Assembly (NCBI RefSeq): GCF_900188255.1
Contig: NZ_FZNS01000014.1
Location: 35,942 to 99,941 of the forward strand
DNA length: 64,000 nt
Origin: Hymenobacter mucosus
GTDB lineage: Bacteria; Bacteroidota; Bacteroidia; Cytophagales; Hymenobacteraceae
Direction of reading: 5' to 3'
Part shown: positions 19,791 through 28,737 of the stretch, piece after piece
How positions within the stretch are numbered: position 1 is the first letter of the stretch
How the letters are laid out: every line of letters begins with the position of its first letter
Made by a program: the position numbers and the translations under genes
The notes under the pieces: generated by a model
Database searches by the model: none
What the model was told of the DNA's origin: nothing
The model's input: only the letters and a program-made list of their open reading frames with translations

Positions 19791-20750
19791 TCAGGCCGCG
19801 CTTACTGCCGTCGGCACTGGTTCTGCTACCAGGTAGGCGGCGCCAAACACGCCCGCGCTGTCGCCAAGCAGCGGCTTAACGACTGGCGCCTCAAACTGAT
19901 GGTCAAAAATGTGCTGTTGCACGCTGGCCACGCCGGCCTCGTATAGGCAGTCGATGTTGCCAACCCCGCCGCCAATCACAATCACGTCGGGGTCCAGCAG
20001 GTTGACGACGCTGCTCAGGGCGAGGCCGAAAAAGCTGGTGAGGCGCTCCAGGGTCTGAGTAGCTACGGTGTCGTGGCCGTGGGCGGCCCGTTCTACTATT
20101 TCGGGCAAGCTGCGCGGCTGCTCGCTGCGGTGGGCGTAGTACTGCTCCAGGGCCGGACCCGCCAGAATACTCTCATTGCAGCCCGTTTTGCCACAAAAGC
20201 AAGCGTCGCCTTCCGCCGCGCTTAGGTAGTTGTGGCCCCACTCGCCGGCAATGCCGTGGTAGCCCTCTAGAATCTGCCCGTTCACGACCAGGCCGCCGCC
20301 CACACCCGTGCCAAGGATGATACCAAAGACCACTTTAGCGTCGGGAAAGTGCTGCCGCACAACGCCCAGCCGGGTTTCGGCCAAGGCAAAGCAGTTGGCA
20401 TCGTTGGCCATAACCACGCGCATGCCGAGCAGCTGTTCCAGGTCGGCGCGTACGGGCTGGCCGTTGAGCACGGTTGCGTTGCAGTTTTTCATCAGCCCCG
20501 ACTTTGGAATGGTGGTGCCTGGCGTGCCAATGCCTATTTGCTCGGCGCGGTAGCCGGCGGCGGCTTCTAAATGCTGCACCAATTGGGCTACCTGCCCTAA
20601 GATGTGCGCGTAGCCGTGCGCCACCCCAGTCGGCACGCGGTACCGAAGTAACACCTCGGGTTCTTGCGCCGACTTTAGAATAACGCCTTCTATTTTGGTG
20701 CCGCCTAGGTCAATTCCCCATAGGTTGTGCTGTTGGTTGAAGTGTGTCAT
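19791..20750 (-). CDS. ROK-family sugar kinase (fructokinase/glucokinase/mannokinase type)
   Basis: The 319-residue soluble protein has the ASKHA fold of ROK kinases. The phosphate-binding loop is GIDLGGTKIEGVIL near residue 13. The sugar-binding region is ILGTGVGGGLVVNGQILEG followed by GIAGEWGHNYL, where the glutamate-histidine pair contacts sugar and zinc. The zinc motif is CFCGKTGC near residue 187. ATP binding continues with DVIVIGGGVGN. Within a mannan/xyloglucan arm it probably phosphorylates free mannose, glucose or fructose in the cytoplasm. Specificity cannot be read from the sequence. Confidence 0.9.
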   Translation of the reverse strand: MTHFNQQHNLWGIDLGGTKIEGVILKSAQEPEVLLRYRVPTGVAHGYAHILGQVAQLVQHLEAAAGYRAEQIGIGTPGTTIPKSGLMKNCNATVLNGQPVRADLEQLLGMRVVMANDANCFALAETRLGVVRQHFPDAKVVFGIILGTGVGGGLVVNGQILEGYHGIAGEWGHNYLSAAEGDACFCGKTGCNESILAGPALEQYYAHRSEQPRSLPEIVERAAHGHDTVATQTLERLTSFFGLALSSVVNLLDPDVIVIGGGVGNIDCLYEAGVASVQQHIFDHQFEAPVVKPLLGDSAGVFGAAYLVAEPVPTAVSAA

Positions 20751-20826
20751 GTTGATAAGTGCTGATTGTAGAGCCGTTGGAAAACTGCTCCCTCGTATTG
20801 TTAGAAAATGAAAACACCCTGCCTGC

Positions 20827-21891
20827 CTACCACCCTAAGCGGCGTTTTAGGTAGGCCGTGAGTTCGGCGGCAATAAGCTGATGCTCAGCCACGCTAGGAT
20901 GACTATCGCAGCCGCTGGTATAGCTGCGCGAAAAGAAGAATTTATGCACGGCTGCATCGCCGGCCGCATTAGTTTGGGCAACTATACTTGTCAGGTAGCG
21001 CTGCAACACGGCTGTCAGCCGAGCATCGGCCATGGGACTGGTGAGGCACACTAGCTGCGCCTTTGGGTAGTGCCGACGTAGCTTCTGAAGGAACGATAGG
21101 TAATTGCGGCAGAACACGGTTGAATCCTGCACGCCGTCGTTCTGGCCCAGGCACACGGTCACCACGTCAGGCTGGTAGCGGCTAAAGTCCCACGGCAGCA
21201 GGTTCTCGCGCATGTTAATTTTGTCGTATACCTGGGGCATGACGTAGGGCAAGTTGCAGCAGCTGTGCATCAGGCCAATGCCCGATACGGCCGTGAGTTG
21301 CCACTCGGCCCCTAAGGCGCGGGCAGTAGTAGGGCCATAGGCTTGGTAGGCGTTATGCTGATCTTCCCATTTCCCTTTGCCACACGGCACCGACGATTCA
21401 TCACTACTAGCCCCGCAGGTAATGGAGTTGCCAATGAACTCGATACGCCGCGTAGGACGGGCCACCGGAGGAAGTAGCTTGGCGCAACGCAACCCCACAA
21501 ACTCCAGGTAGCCGATGTTCGATTCGGTGTTCTTGCACACCGTGAGCGTATGCACCTTGCCGGGTAGGTTCTCGGCCACGGTTATTGTGTTTTCCTTGGC
21601 CGTCAGGAGCAGGCGTGTTGGCTTGCCATCCACCACTACTTCCAGGTAGTTGTGCTTGCCCCACAGCATCTCATCATTGACCACTACTGCGCAAGATGGT
21701 CCCGAAAACCGGGCGGTAAAATACGCCCCCGGCGCCCAGCAGCGGGGCTTTTTAACGTCCCTAAAATCAACGCGCCCAGTGTACTGGATATACGGGTTGT
21801 CGGCAGGGTAGAAGGTAGTAGGCTTGGGCTTCGCTACGGCCAAAGTTGGCAGTGACAGCGCTAGTAGCAATACGGAGAAGACGTGTTTCAT
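20827..21891 (-). CDS. CE2-like SGNH acetylesterase (N-terminal jelly roll plus SGNH hydrolase)
   Basis: The 354-residue protein has a signal peptide ending LAVA. The first 130 residues form a beta-rich domain (YIQYTGRVDFRDVKKPRCW). The SGNH hydrolase follows: serine in EFIGNSITCGASSD, block III in TVCLGQNDGVQD, and the catalytic His in GCDSHPSVAEHQLIA. This two-domain layout is that of carbohydrate esterase family 2, which removes acetyl groups from gluco- and galactomannan or xylan. It is in the - arm operon, 23 nt after another esterase. Confidence 0.82.
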   Translation of the reverse strand: MKHVFSVLLLALSLPTLAVAKPKPTTFYPADNPYIQYTGRVDFRDVKKPRCWAPGAYFTARFSGPSCAVVVNDEMLWGKHNYLEVVVDGKPTRLLLTAKENTITVAENLPGKVHTLTVCKNTESNIGYLEFVGLRCAKLLPPVARPTRRIEFIGNSITCGASSDESSVPCGKGKWEDQHNAYQAYGPTTARALGAEWQLTAVSGIGLMHSCCNLPYVMPQVYDKINMRENLLPWDFSRYQPDVVTVCLGQNDGVQDSTVFCRNYLSFLQKLRRHYPKAQLVCLTSPMADARLTAVLQRYLTSIVAQTNAAGDAAVHKFFFSRSYTSGCDSHPSVAEHQLIAAELTAYLKRRLGW

Positions 21892-21914
21892 GCAAAAGGA
21901 GCACAGTAAAAGAA

Positions 21915-23408
21915 TCAGGGCTTGCTTGCCGCGCCTGCGGGCGCATCGGTCCGGAACGGCACAGCGGGCAAGCCTTCACGGTTGTAAAGGTTGCCAAGCG
22001 GGTTGTTGGCCCAGCTGTAACGCACGGCTACCGGCGAGGGCACGGCCGCGCAGGTCAGCACTACTTCCTTCGGCCCTGCAAGCGTGGCAGTAGCCCAGTG
22101 AAACTGCCCATCGGCCCCGGCCACGGCAAAACCACTGAGCGTGGTGGTACCGCTTTTCAGCAGTAGGCCCGAGCCCGTGTTGGTGAACGTTAGGCGCACC
22201 TGCTTACCATCCACGCGCAAGCGCTGGAAGGTAGGGCCCGCAGCTACTACCTTTTTATCGCCATACGCTACTTGGCGCGCTACCAGGGCTAAGCGGTGGC
22301 CCACGTCCTGCTTGTTGGCAGGGTGAATGTCGTCGGGGTCTCCTAGGTCAATGGCCACGGCCATGCCCGTACGAGGTAGGGCCAGGGCCTGCGCCTGGGC
22401 TTCGCGCACCTCAGCCCAGTCAGAAGGGCCGGGGAGGGGTAGGGTCTTGGTGAAGTTGGCGAGCTGCACAAATAAGAAAGGCAGCTCGCTCCCCCAACGG
22501 GCGCGCCAGTCGCGGATAAGGGCCGGAAACAGCGTGCGGTACTGCGCACCCCGGCCGGTATTGCTTTCACCCTGGTACCAGATAACGCCTTTCAGGGCAT
22601 AAGGCTGCAAGGGCGCAATCATACCATTGTAGAGCACCGTAGGCGTATTCTGAGCGTCTTTTTCTAGTGTAGCAGGGCGAGCAGGACGCTGCGCTAAAGC
22701 AGCCAACGGGGCCTGAAAATCGGGCAACTGTTGTAGGGCTTCGGCGCTTACCCAGGCTTCGGCCGGTGTGCCACCCCAGGGGCTGCTGATTATCCCAATG
22801 GGCACATGGTAACGCTGGTACAAGTCGCGGGCAAAAAAGTAGGCCACGGCCGAAAAGCTGCCGGCTGTGGCGGGGCTGCATACCTGCCAGTTATAGCCCT
22901 CATTCTCGGTTTGAGGTTGATACGCCACCACTTTCTGCACCGTAAACTGCCGAATCTGCGGGAAGTCGGCCATGGCTACTTCCTGCTCAGCGTTCAGAAT
23001 AAGCGGATAGGCACCGGGCGCAGGCGCATTTTTGTCGCGCAACGGCAGTTCCATATTCGACTGACCCGAGGCTAGCCACACGTCGCCTACCAGCACATCA
23101 TCCACCGTAAGGGTGTTCTGCCCTTTGATGGTAATTGTGTACGGCCCACCGGCCGGCGTGGCGGGTAGGGCTACCTGCCACCGTCCCGCCGCATTGGGGG
23201 TAGCTTGGTAGCTGCGTCCCCGAAACGTCACCGCCACCTGCTCGCCGGGCGCGGCCCACCCCCATACGGGCACTGGCACGTCGCGCTGTACCACCATGTG
23301 GTTGCCGACCAGCGCCGGCAAACGCACCGCAGCATGAGCCGCTGAGCCAGTGCCTAGGCCAGCGGCCAACAGCATCACCAGTAATGGTTTAGGATTGCTG
23401 AGATACAT
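21915..23408 (-). CDS. Sialate O-acetylesterase-like (SASA) family carbohydrate esterase
   Basis: ATG at 23408 gives a signal peptide (LLVMLLAAGLGTGSAAHA) and 497 residues; the frame is open further upstream, but that part overlaps a hairpin. SGNH signatures are WLASGQSNMELPL (serine), GVIWYQGESNTGRG and DDIHPANKQDVGHRLA (His). An Ig-like insertion and beta-rich ends match the 9-O-acetylesterase family. In hemicellulose loci these proteins deacetylate xylan, xyloglucan or mannan, not sialic acid; no sialic acid genes are present here. It is 59 nt after the GH3 gene. Confidence 0.85.
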   Translation of the reverse strand: MYLSNPKPLLVMLLAAGLGTGSAAHAAVRLPALVGNHMVVQRDVPVPVWGWAAPGEQVAVTFRGRSYQATPNAAGRWQVALPATPAGGPYTITIKGQNTLTVDDVLVGDVWLASGQSNMELPLRDKNAPAPGAYPLILNAEQEVAMADFPQIRQFTVQKVVAYQPQTENEGYNWQVCSPATAGSFSAVAYFFARDLYQRYHVPIGIISSPWGGTPAEAWVSAEALQQLPDFQAPLAALAQRPARPATLEKDAQNTPTVLYNGMIAPLQPYALKGVIWYQGESNTGRGAQYRTLFPALIRDWRARWGSELPFLFVQLANFTKTLPLPGPSDWAEVREAQAQALALPRTGMAVAIDLGDPDDIHPANKQDVGHRLALVARQVAYGDKKVVAAGPTFQRLRVDGKQVRLTFTNTGSGLLLKSGTTTLSGFAVAGADGQFHWATATLAGPKEVVLTCAAVPSPVAVRYSWANNPLGNLYNREGLPAVPFRTDAPAGAASKP

Positions 23409-23429
23409 AAAAGAAAGACGAACAGATAA

Positions 23430-23459
23430 TAAGCGGGCATCAGCCAAGATGCCCGCTTA
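23430..23459 (-). terminator. 12-bp hairpin between GH3 and SASA genes
   Basis: Arms 23430-23441 and 23448-23459 pair perfectly over a 6-nt loop, 8 nt after the GH3 stop. It overlaps the upstream extension of the next frame, supporting the start chosen at 23408. Confidence 0.55.
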
Positions 23460-23467
23460 AAGAAAAG

Positions 23468-25903
23468 CTACTTACCGCCTATTGCCTTCTGAACCGGCGA
23501 AGCCGACGCTTGCGTTGTGGTACCAGCGTACCGGAAACGGCGCTGCTGGTCGCCCACGCGCAAGGTGAAAAACCCATCTTCGAGCAGGCGTTGGCCATCG
23601 GCAGCAGGATAGCTCAGCGACTGCTGCGGCTGAATGGTGAAGGTCATCTCCCGGCTTTCGCCCGGCTGAAACTCCTGCTTCTCGAAGTGTTTGAGTAGGC
23701 GCACCGGGCGCGTGATGCGGCCTACCTCGTCGGTCAGGAACCAGAGCACGGCTTCCTTGCCGGGGCGCGTGCCCGTGTTCGTTACGAGCACGGTGGCCCG
23801 CACTGGCTTGTTGCCCGTTAGCACCGAGTCGGCTAATTGCAGGTTGCTGTAGCGGAACGTGGTATAGCTCATGCCCGAGCCATACTCCGTGAGCATAGTG
23901 CTCTTGATCTTGTTGCCCCGGTTTTCAAAGCCAACCCCAAAGTCACTCAGCTCTAAGCTGTTTTCGTTGTTGTCGTGGTGGTAATTGGCAATGTGGCCGG
24001 CTGCCTGCGGGTAGGTGAAGGGCAAGCGGCCGCTAGGATTCACCTTGCCGCTGATGATTTCGGCAATAGCTTGTCCGCCCCCGAAACCCGGCAAGCCGCC
24101 CCACAGGACAACTTCTGAGCGTTCGGCCACCGGACGAATGATATTCGGACGTCCGCCAATCATGACGAGTACCGTGGGCTTGCCTGCGCCCTGGGCTGTG
24201 CGCACCAGCTGCTGCTGGTCGTCGGGTAGGGTCAGGTCGTTGATGTTGCCGAGGCCTTCGGCGTACGGCTTTTCGCCTAGGGCCAGCACCACCGCATCGG
24301 CACGACGGGCAGCAGCGGCTATGTTACTCAACTGCGGCTTGCCAGTAGCATCCTGGTAAGGCATAGTTTCCACCTGCGCATCGGGGTATTCGCGCTTAAG
24401 GGCCGTGTAGATGGTCAGGACGTCGGCCGGGTACTGCGCTTCAGCGCGACCTTGCCAAGCTAGCGTCCAGCCACCCGCAAGGTTGGCTTTGGAGTCGGCA
24501 GCAGGGCCTACGACCAACAGGCGCTTTACCTTGCTAGGAGCTAGGGGTAGGGTGTTCTTTTCGTTCTTGAGCAGTACCACCGACTCGCGGGCCGCCTCCA
24601 GGGCGTGCTGTTTATGCTCGAGCGCCCCGATGCGGTTGAGGCGGTCGGCGCGGGGTAGGGGGGTGTCGAACATGCCTAGCTCGTCCTTCATTTGGAGCAC
24701 CCGCCCGGCCGAGAGATTGATGCGCTCCTCCGTAAGACGACCTTCCTGCACCAACTCCTTCACAATGCGGCAGAAATTGGTGTTGTAAGGCGTCATGGCC
24801 ATATCAATGCCCGCATCAATGCACCTGAAGGTGGCTTCTTTCTCGTTGGGCTCGGTTTTCTGCACCGTCACGAGGCGTAGAATATCTTGCCAGTCGGTTA
24901 CAGCCACGCCTTTAAAGCCCATCTGCGTGCGCAGCAAGTCAGTTAGAATCCGTCGGGAGGAGTGCACCGGCTCGCCGTTAATCTCGCCGCTGTTCACCAT
25001 CACCGACATCAAACCCGCGTCAATAGCCGCCTGAAACGAAGGCCGGAAAAACTCCTGCAAGCGCTGGTCCGGAATGAGCGCGTTGGTGCGGTCCCAGCCA
25101 TTGCGCGGGTCCGAGTAGCCCAGAAAGTGCTTGCCGCAGCCAGCCACTTTGTAGGGCAGAATATCCTTATTGCTTTGCAGTTCTGTCACGTAGGCGGCAC
25201 CTAGCTCCGCGGCCACCAGCGGGTCTTCGCCGTAGGTTTCGTAGAAGCGCGGCCAGTACACGTTCAAGCCCAGGTCGAGCACGGGCGCAAACACCCAAAT
25301 GTGCCCTAGGTCAGCAGATTCCATGACGGTGGCGCGGGCCTCCTGGCGGGCAAACTCGGGGTTGAAGGTAGCCCCTAGGTTGATGTTGTGCGGAAAAATG
25401 GCCGCCCCGCTCACGTAGCTCGCCCCGTGCATGTGGTCGATGCCGTAGATAATGGGGATGTGCAACCGCGACTCGCGCATGGCAATGCGCTGCAACGCCG
25501 TGAGCGTGCGCAGCCACTGCGCCGGCGGCACTGCCTCACCATTCAGGAAAGACCCCACCCCGTACTCGCGAATAAACGGCACCAGCTTGGCCGAGTCGAG
25601 GCTGACGTCCTTCTGCTCGCCGGTGTGGTTGATGGCGGCATTCGTAATCTGCGTCATCTGCCCGATTTTCTCCTCCAGCGTCATCTCGCGCAGTAGCTTC
25701 GCCACACGAGGGCTCCACTGCGGGGCCGTAGGCGTGCCCGCCGCCGAGTTAGCCACCGGCGTGCTGGCCGTGGCGGCCGATGTAGGAAGGCCAGTGCGCT
25801 GGCAAGCCGCCAGCAAAGCCGCCGCCCCAACGAATGCCGGCACGACGCAGTAGCGGAAGGAGTGTAATTTTTTGAGGTAAGAAGCAGCGAACTGGGAGGG
25901 CAT
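23468..25903 (-). CDS. bglX: GH3 beta-glucosidase, lipoprotein (BglX-like)
   Basis: The 811-residue protein carries a lipoprotein signal with lipobox ALLAAC near residue 34, so it is probably anchored in the periplasm. The GH3 N-terminal barrel begins at LLREMTLEEKIGQM and holds IYGIDHMHG and the nucleophile aspartate in GVAVTDWQDI. The C-terminal (alpha/beta)6 sandwich starts near ESVVLLKNEKNTLPL, and a fibronectin III-like domain closes the protein (VTNTGTRPGKEAVLWF). Length and order match BglX. It would release glucose from gluco-oligosaccharides. Confidence 0.93.
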   Translation of the reverse strand: MPSQFAASYLKKLHSFRYCVVPAFVGAAALLAACQRTGLPTSAATASTPVANSAAGTPTAPQWSPRVAKLLREMTLEEKIGQMTQITNAAINHTGEQKDVSLDSAKLVPFIREYGVGSFLNGEAVPPAQWLRTLTALQRIAMRESRLHIPIIYGIDHMHGASYVSGAAIFPHNINLGATFNPEFARQEARATVMESADLGHIWVFAPVLDLGLNVYWPRFYETYGEDPLVAAELGAAYVTELQSNKDILPYKVAGCGKHFLGYSDPRNGWDRTNALIPDQRLQEFFRPSFQAAIDAGLMSVMVNSGEINGEPVHSSRRILTDLLRTQMGFKGVAVTDWQDILRLVTVQKTEPNEKEATFRCIDAGIDMAMTPYNTNFCRIVKELVQEGRLTEERINLSAGRVLQMKDELGMFDTPLPRADRLNRIGALEHKQHALEAARESVVLLKNEKNTLPLAPSKVKRLLVVGPAADSKANLAGGWTLAWQGRAEAQYPADVLTIYTALKREYPDAQVETMPYQDATGKPQLSNIAAAARRADAVVLALGEKPYAEGLGNINDLTLPDDQQQLVRTAQGAGKPTVLVMIGGRPNIIRPVAERSEVVLWGGLPGFGGGQAIAEIISGKVNPSGRLPFTYPQAAGHIANYHHDNNENSLELSDFGVGFENRGNKIKSTMLTEYGSGMSYTTFRYSNLQLADSVLTGNKPVRATVLVTNTGTRPGKEAVLWFLTDEVGRITRPVRLLKHFEKQEFQPGESREMTFTIQPQQSLSYPAADGQRLLEDGFFTLRVGDQQRRFRYAGTTTQASASPVQKAIGGK

Positions 25904-25930
25904 CGGTAAGGGTATGTAGAAGTAGTTGAG

Positions 25931-25948
25931 GCGGCCTAAGTAGGCCGC
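25931..25948 (-). terminator. Short hairpin after beta-mannosidase gene
   Basis: Seven to eight base pairs of GC-rich stem (25931-25938 with 25941-25948) lie 8 nt after the GH2 stop and 27 nt before the GH3 start. It is a weak structure. Confidence 0.35.
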
Positions 25949-25956
25949 TAGGTGGT

Positions 25957-28590
25957 TTAGAAAGCGTCGGCCAGAGTTTTGATGGTAAGGTGCTTGCGTA
26001 GCTCAGCGAGCGAGGTGGTACCTTCGCTCTTGAACGTCAGCGTTTTGGTTTGGCCGGGCAGCAGGTCGAAGTAGTTGTCGTCAAAAAAGCCGTCGCCCTG
26101 GCTCAGCGACAGCCACACTTCGCGGGCGAGGGCCTTGCTCTTGAGCGTCACCTGGTAGGTGCTGTCGGTGGTTTGCTGCCACGTGGCGCTGATACTGGCT
26201 TTGGGCAACGCCATTTCTTTGGGGAGGGCGAAGTAGTGCATGTTGGTCGAGAGCGTCTTATTGCTGGCCGTCAACTCGCAGCTTAGCACCACGCGTTTGG
26301 GGTCGTGGCCTTTCAGCAGCTTGGCTTTTGGCACATCCAAGTACACCTGGCTGGTCAGCGGCGCCACTTGCACGGGGGTATCCTGCTTGTACAGCACCTT
26401 GCCACCAAGGTCGAGCAGGCGCACTTGCAGGGTAGCTGGCGTAGCCGTTGTGCGGTCCGATACCACGTACACGCGCACGTTGTCGGCCTCTTCGTGCGGG
26501 CTCACTAGCACCGGCTCATAAAAACGCTTGGCGTAGTATTGCAGCGCCTTCCACCGCCCGTAGTAGTCGATACTCGACCACGAGGCCACGCCCCAGCAGT
26601 CATCGAGCTGCCAGTACATCGAGCCCATGGTGCGGGGGCGACTGCGACGCAAGTGTTCGGCGCTCAGCTTAATGGCTTGGGCTTGGAGTACTTGGCTCAC
26701 GTACAGGAAGGAAGCGAAGTCTTTGGGTTCCTTGTAATCGCGCAGCAGGTACTCCTTCAGGCGCGGGTTGCCCACGGCGCTACGCTGGTGTTCCTTCATC
26801 ACCGGGGAGGCAATGTCATGATCGGCGGGCACAGTGAACTGTTCCACCGATTTCAGCTCCGGGAACGACTGGAAACCGTATTCGCTCATAAAGCGCGGCA
26901 CCTGCTTTTCGTAGTCCGAGATGGGGGCAGTGCCGCCCCACACATCCCAATAGTGCATGTCGCCATTGGTTTGCGAACCGGCCATGTCCTCAAAGTCGGC
27001 CGAGGGGCTCGACGACCAGTAAGGGCGGCTAGGGTCCTCCGTCTTCAGCACCGTCGGAATCAGGTCGCGGTAGAGCTTGAGGTAGTTGCTCCACACTTCC
27101 AGCTTGTGGTTGCCCATTTTCTCGGGCACGCCCCACTGCTGCCAGGCCACTTCGTTCTCGTTGTTGCCCACCCAAATGGCAATGCTCGGGTGGTTGCGCA
27201 GGCGGCGCACCTGGTAGGTGACTTCCTCGCGCACGTTGTTATTAAACGCGTCGTCGCCAGGGTAGAACGAGCAGGCAAACAGAAAATCCTGCCACACCAG
27301 CAAGCCCATTTCGTCGCAGGTGTCGTAGAAATACTGGTTTTCGTAGATGCCGCCGCCCCACACGCGCACCATGTTCATGTTGCAGTCTTTGGCGGCTTGC
27401 AACAGCTTATGGTAGCGCTGGTTGGTCACGCGCGTCTGGAAAATGTCAGCTGGAATCCAGTTCACGCCTTTGGCGAAAATCGGAATGCCATTCACCACAA
27501 ACTCGAAGGATTTGCCGTAGGCGTCTTTCTCGCGGCGCAGCTCCACGGTGCGTAAGCCAATACGGGTGCCTGCATCATCGAGGGGTTTGCCGTTTTGCAG
27601 CAACTGCGCTTTGAAAGAATAAAGCGGCTGGGCGCCGTAGCCAGCTGGAAACCAGAGTTGCGGGTTAGGTAGGCGCAGGTCGGCCGTTACATCGTGGCGG
27701 TTGGGCTGCAAGGTGACGGCCTGTTCTACCCGGGGGCCAGGGTTGCCGTCGGGGCCAGTCGTTTCGACCACCAAGGTAGCCGGCCCGCTAGCGGCAGCGG
27801 CGCCCTCGTATGTCATAACCAAGTTAAGCTGCGCGGCCTGCGTACTCAGTTGGCGCTGCACTACGTGAAAATCGGTGATTTTGGCTGCGTCCCAGGCTTC
27901 GAGCTGCACTGGCTGCCAGATGCCGGAGGTAACAAACCTAGGCCCCCAGTCCCACCCGTAGTGGTAGGGGGCCTTGCGGGTGTAGGGGCTCAGCACTGGG
28001 CCTTTCTCACCGACAATGCCCATGGCCTGCTCGTCGTTGATAGCAAACAGGTTGTAGCCGTACTTCTGGGGCAGGCCGGCTACCTCGTTCAGGGGTGAGC
28101 GGAGGTGCACCAGCAGGCGGTTGGCTCCGGCCTTTAGCTGGGGCTTGACCTCGGCACGCCACTCCCGAAACATATTGTCGGTGTGCAAAATAGCCTGACC
28201 GTTGAGCGTGACGTCGGCGTAGGTGTCCAGGCCCTTAAACACCAGTTCCAGGTGCTGACGCTGGAGCATGGCTGGGGTCACGTCGAAAGTCGTTTCGTAG
28301 TCCCAGTCGGTGTGGCCTATCCACTGGAGCTTCATTTCGTTGTCGCGGTACAGTGGGTCCTCTATCTGCTTGGTAGCCAGCAGGTCGGTATGTACGCAGC
28401 CAGGCACCGTGGCCGGGGCCCAATTGTCTTTGCCTACTTGACGAAAGCGCCAGCCCGTGAGAATCGGCTGAATAGTTTTGCTGCTAGCTAGGCTAGGAGC
28501 AGCCGTAGCCTGCTGTGCTGCTGCCGGCCTAGATGCCAGTAGTGATAGTAGGCCCGCGAAACCTAGAAAAAGGGTAGAAAACTGATGCAC
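25957..28590 (-). CDS. GH2 beta-mannosidase
   Basis: No in-frame ATG gives a sensible N terminus. An ATG at 28677 lies inside a long inverted repeat and adds a polar stretch, whereas GTG at 28590 gives a signal peptide (HQFSTLFLGFAGLLSLLAS, then RPAAAQQ) and 877 residues. GH2 features are the jelly roll with GCVHTDLLATKQIEDPLYRD, the barrel with acid/base glutamate in IWVGNNENEVAWQQWG, and the nucleophile in PRFMSEYGFQSFPEL. GRWKALQYYAKRFYEP near the C-terminal domains is typical of beta-mannosidases. It releases mannose from manno-oligosaccharides, probably in the periplasm. Confidence 0.9.
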   Translation of the reverse strand: MHQFSTLFLGFAGLLSLLASRPAAAQQATAAPSLASSKTIQPILTGWRFRQVGKDNWAPATVPGCVHTDLLATKQIEDPLYRDNEMKLQWIGHTDWDYETTFDVTPAMLQRQHLELVFKGLDTYADVTLNGQAILHTDNMFREWRAEVKPQLKAGANRLLVHLRSPLNEVAGLPQKYGYNLFAINDEQAMGIVGEKGPVLSPYTRKAPYHYGWDWGPRFVTSGIWQPVQLEAWDAAKITDFHVVQRQLSTQAAQLNLVMTYEGAAAASGPATLVVETTGPDGNPGPRVEQAVTLQPNRHDVTADLRLPNPQLWFPAGYGAQPLYSFKAQLLQNGKPLDDAGTRIGLRTVELRREKDAYGKSFEFVVNGIPIFAKGVNWIPADIFQTRVTNQRYHKLLQAAKDCNMNMVRVWGGGIYENQYFYDTCDEMGLLVWQDFLFACSFYPGDDAFNNNVREEVTYQVRRLRNHPSIAIWVGNNENEVAWQQWGVPEKMGNHKLEVWSNYLKLYRDLIPTVLKTEDPSRPYWSSSPSADFEDMAGSQTNGDMHYWDVWGGTAPISDYEKQVPRFMSEYGFQSFPELKSVEQFTVPADHDIASPVMKEHQRSAVGNPRLKEYLLRDYKEPKDFASFLYVSQVLQAQAIKLSAEHLRRSRPRTMGSMYWQLDDCWGVASWSSIDYYGRWKALQYYAKRFYEPVLVSPHEEADNVRVYVVSDRTTATPATLQVRLLDLGGKVLYKQDTPVQVAPLTSQVYLDVPKAKLLKGHDPKRVVLSCELTASNKTLSTNMHYFALPKEMALPKASISATWQQTTDSTYQVTLKSKALAREVWLSLSQGDGFFDDNYFDLLPGQTKTLTFKSEGTTSLAELRKHLTIKTLADAF

Positions 28591-28642
28591 AAATGAAAAC
28601 AGAGAATCTGGGTGGAAGGACAAACAGAGTACAATTCGTTGT

Positions 28643-28724
28643 GCACCATCAGTTTTGCAATCGGCCGCATTCAACAACTGCTGACGCGGCTGTTGAATGC
28701 GGCCGATTGCAAAACTGATGGTGC
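28643..28724 (-). terminator. 34-bp perfect inverted repeat just after second susD
   Basis: Arms 28643-28676 and 28691-28724 are perfectly complementary over 34 bp with a 14-nt loop. It begins 13 nt after the susD stop on the - strand. No T run follows. The stem is the longest in the window. Confidence 0.7.
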
Positions 28725-28737
28725 TCTGGTACCTAGC

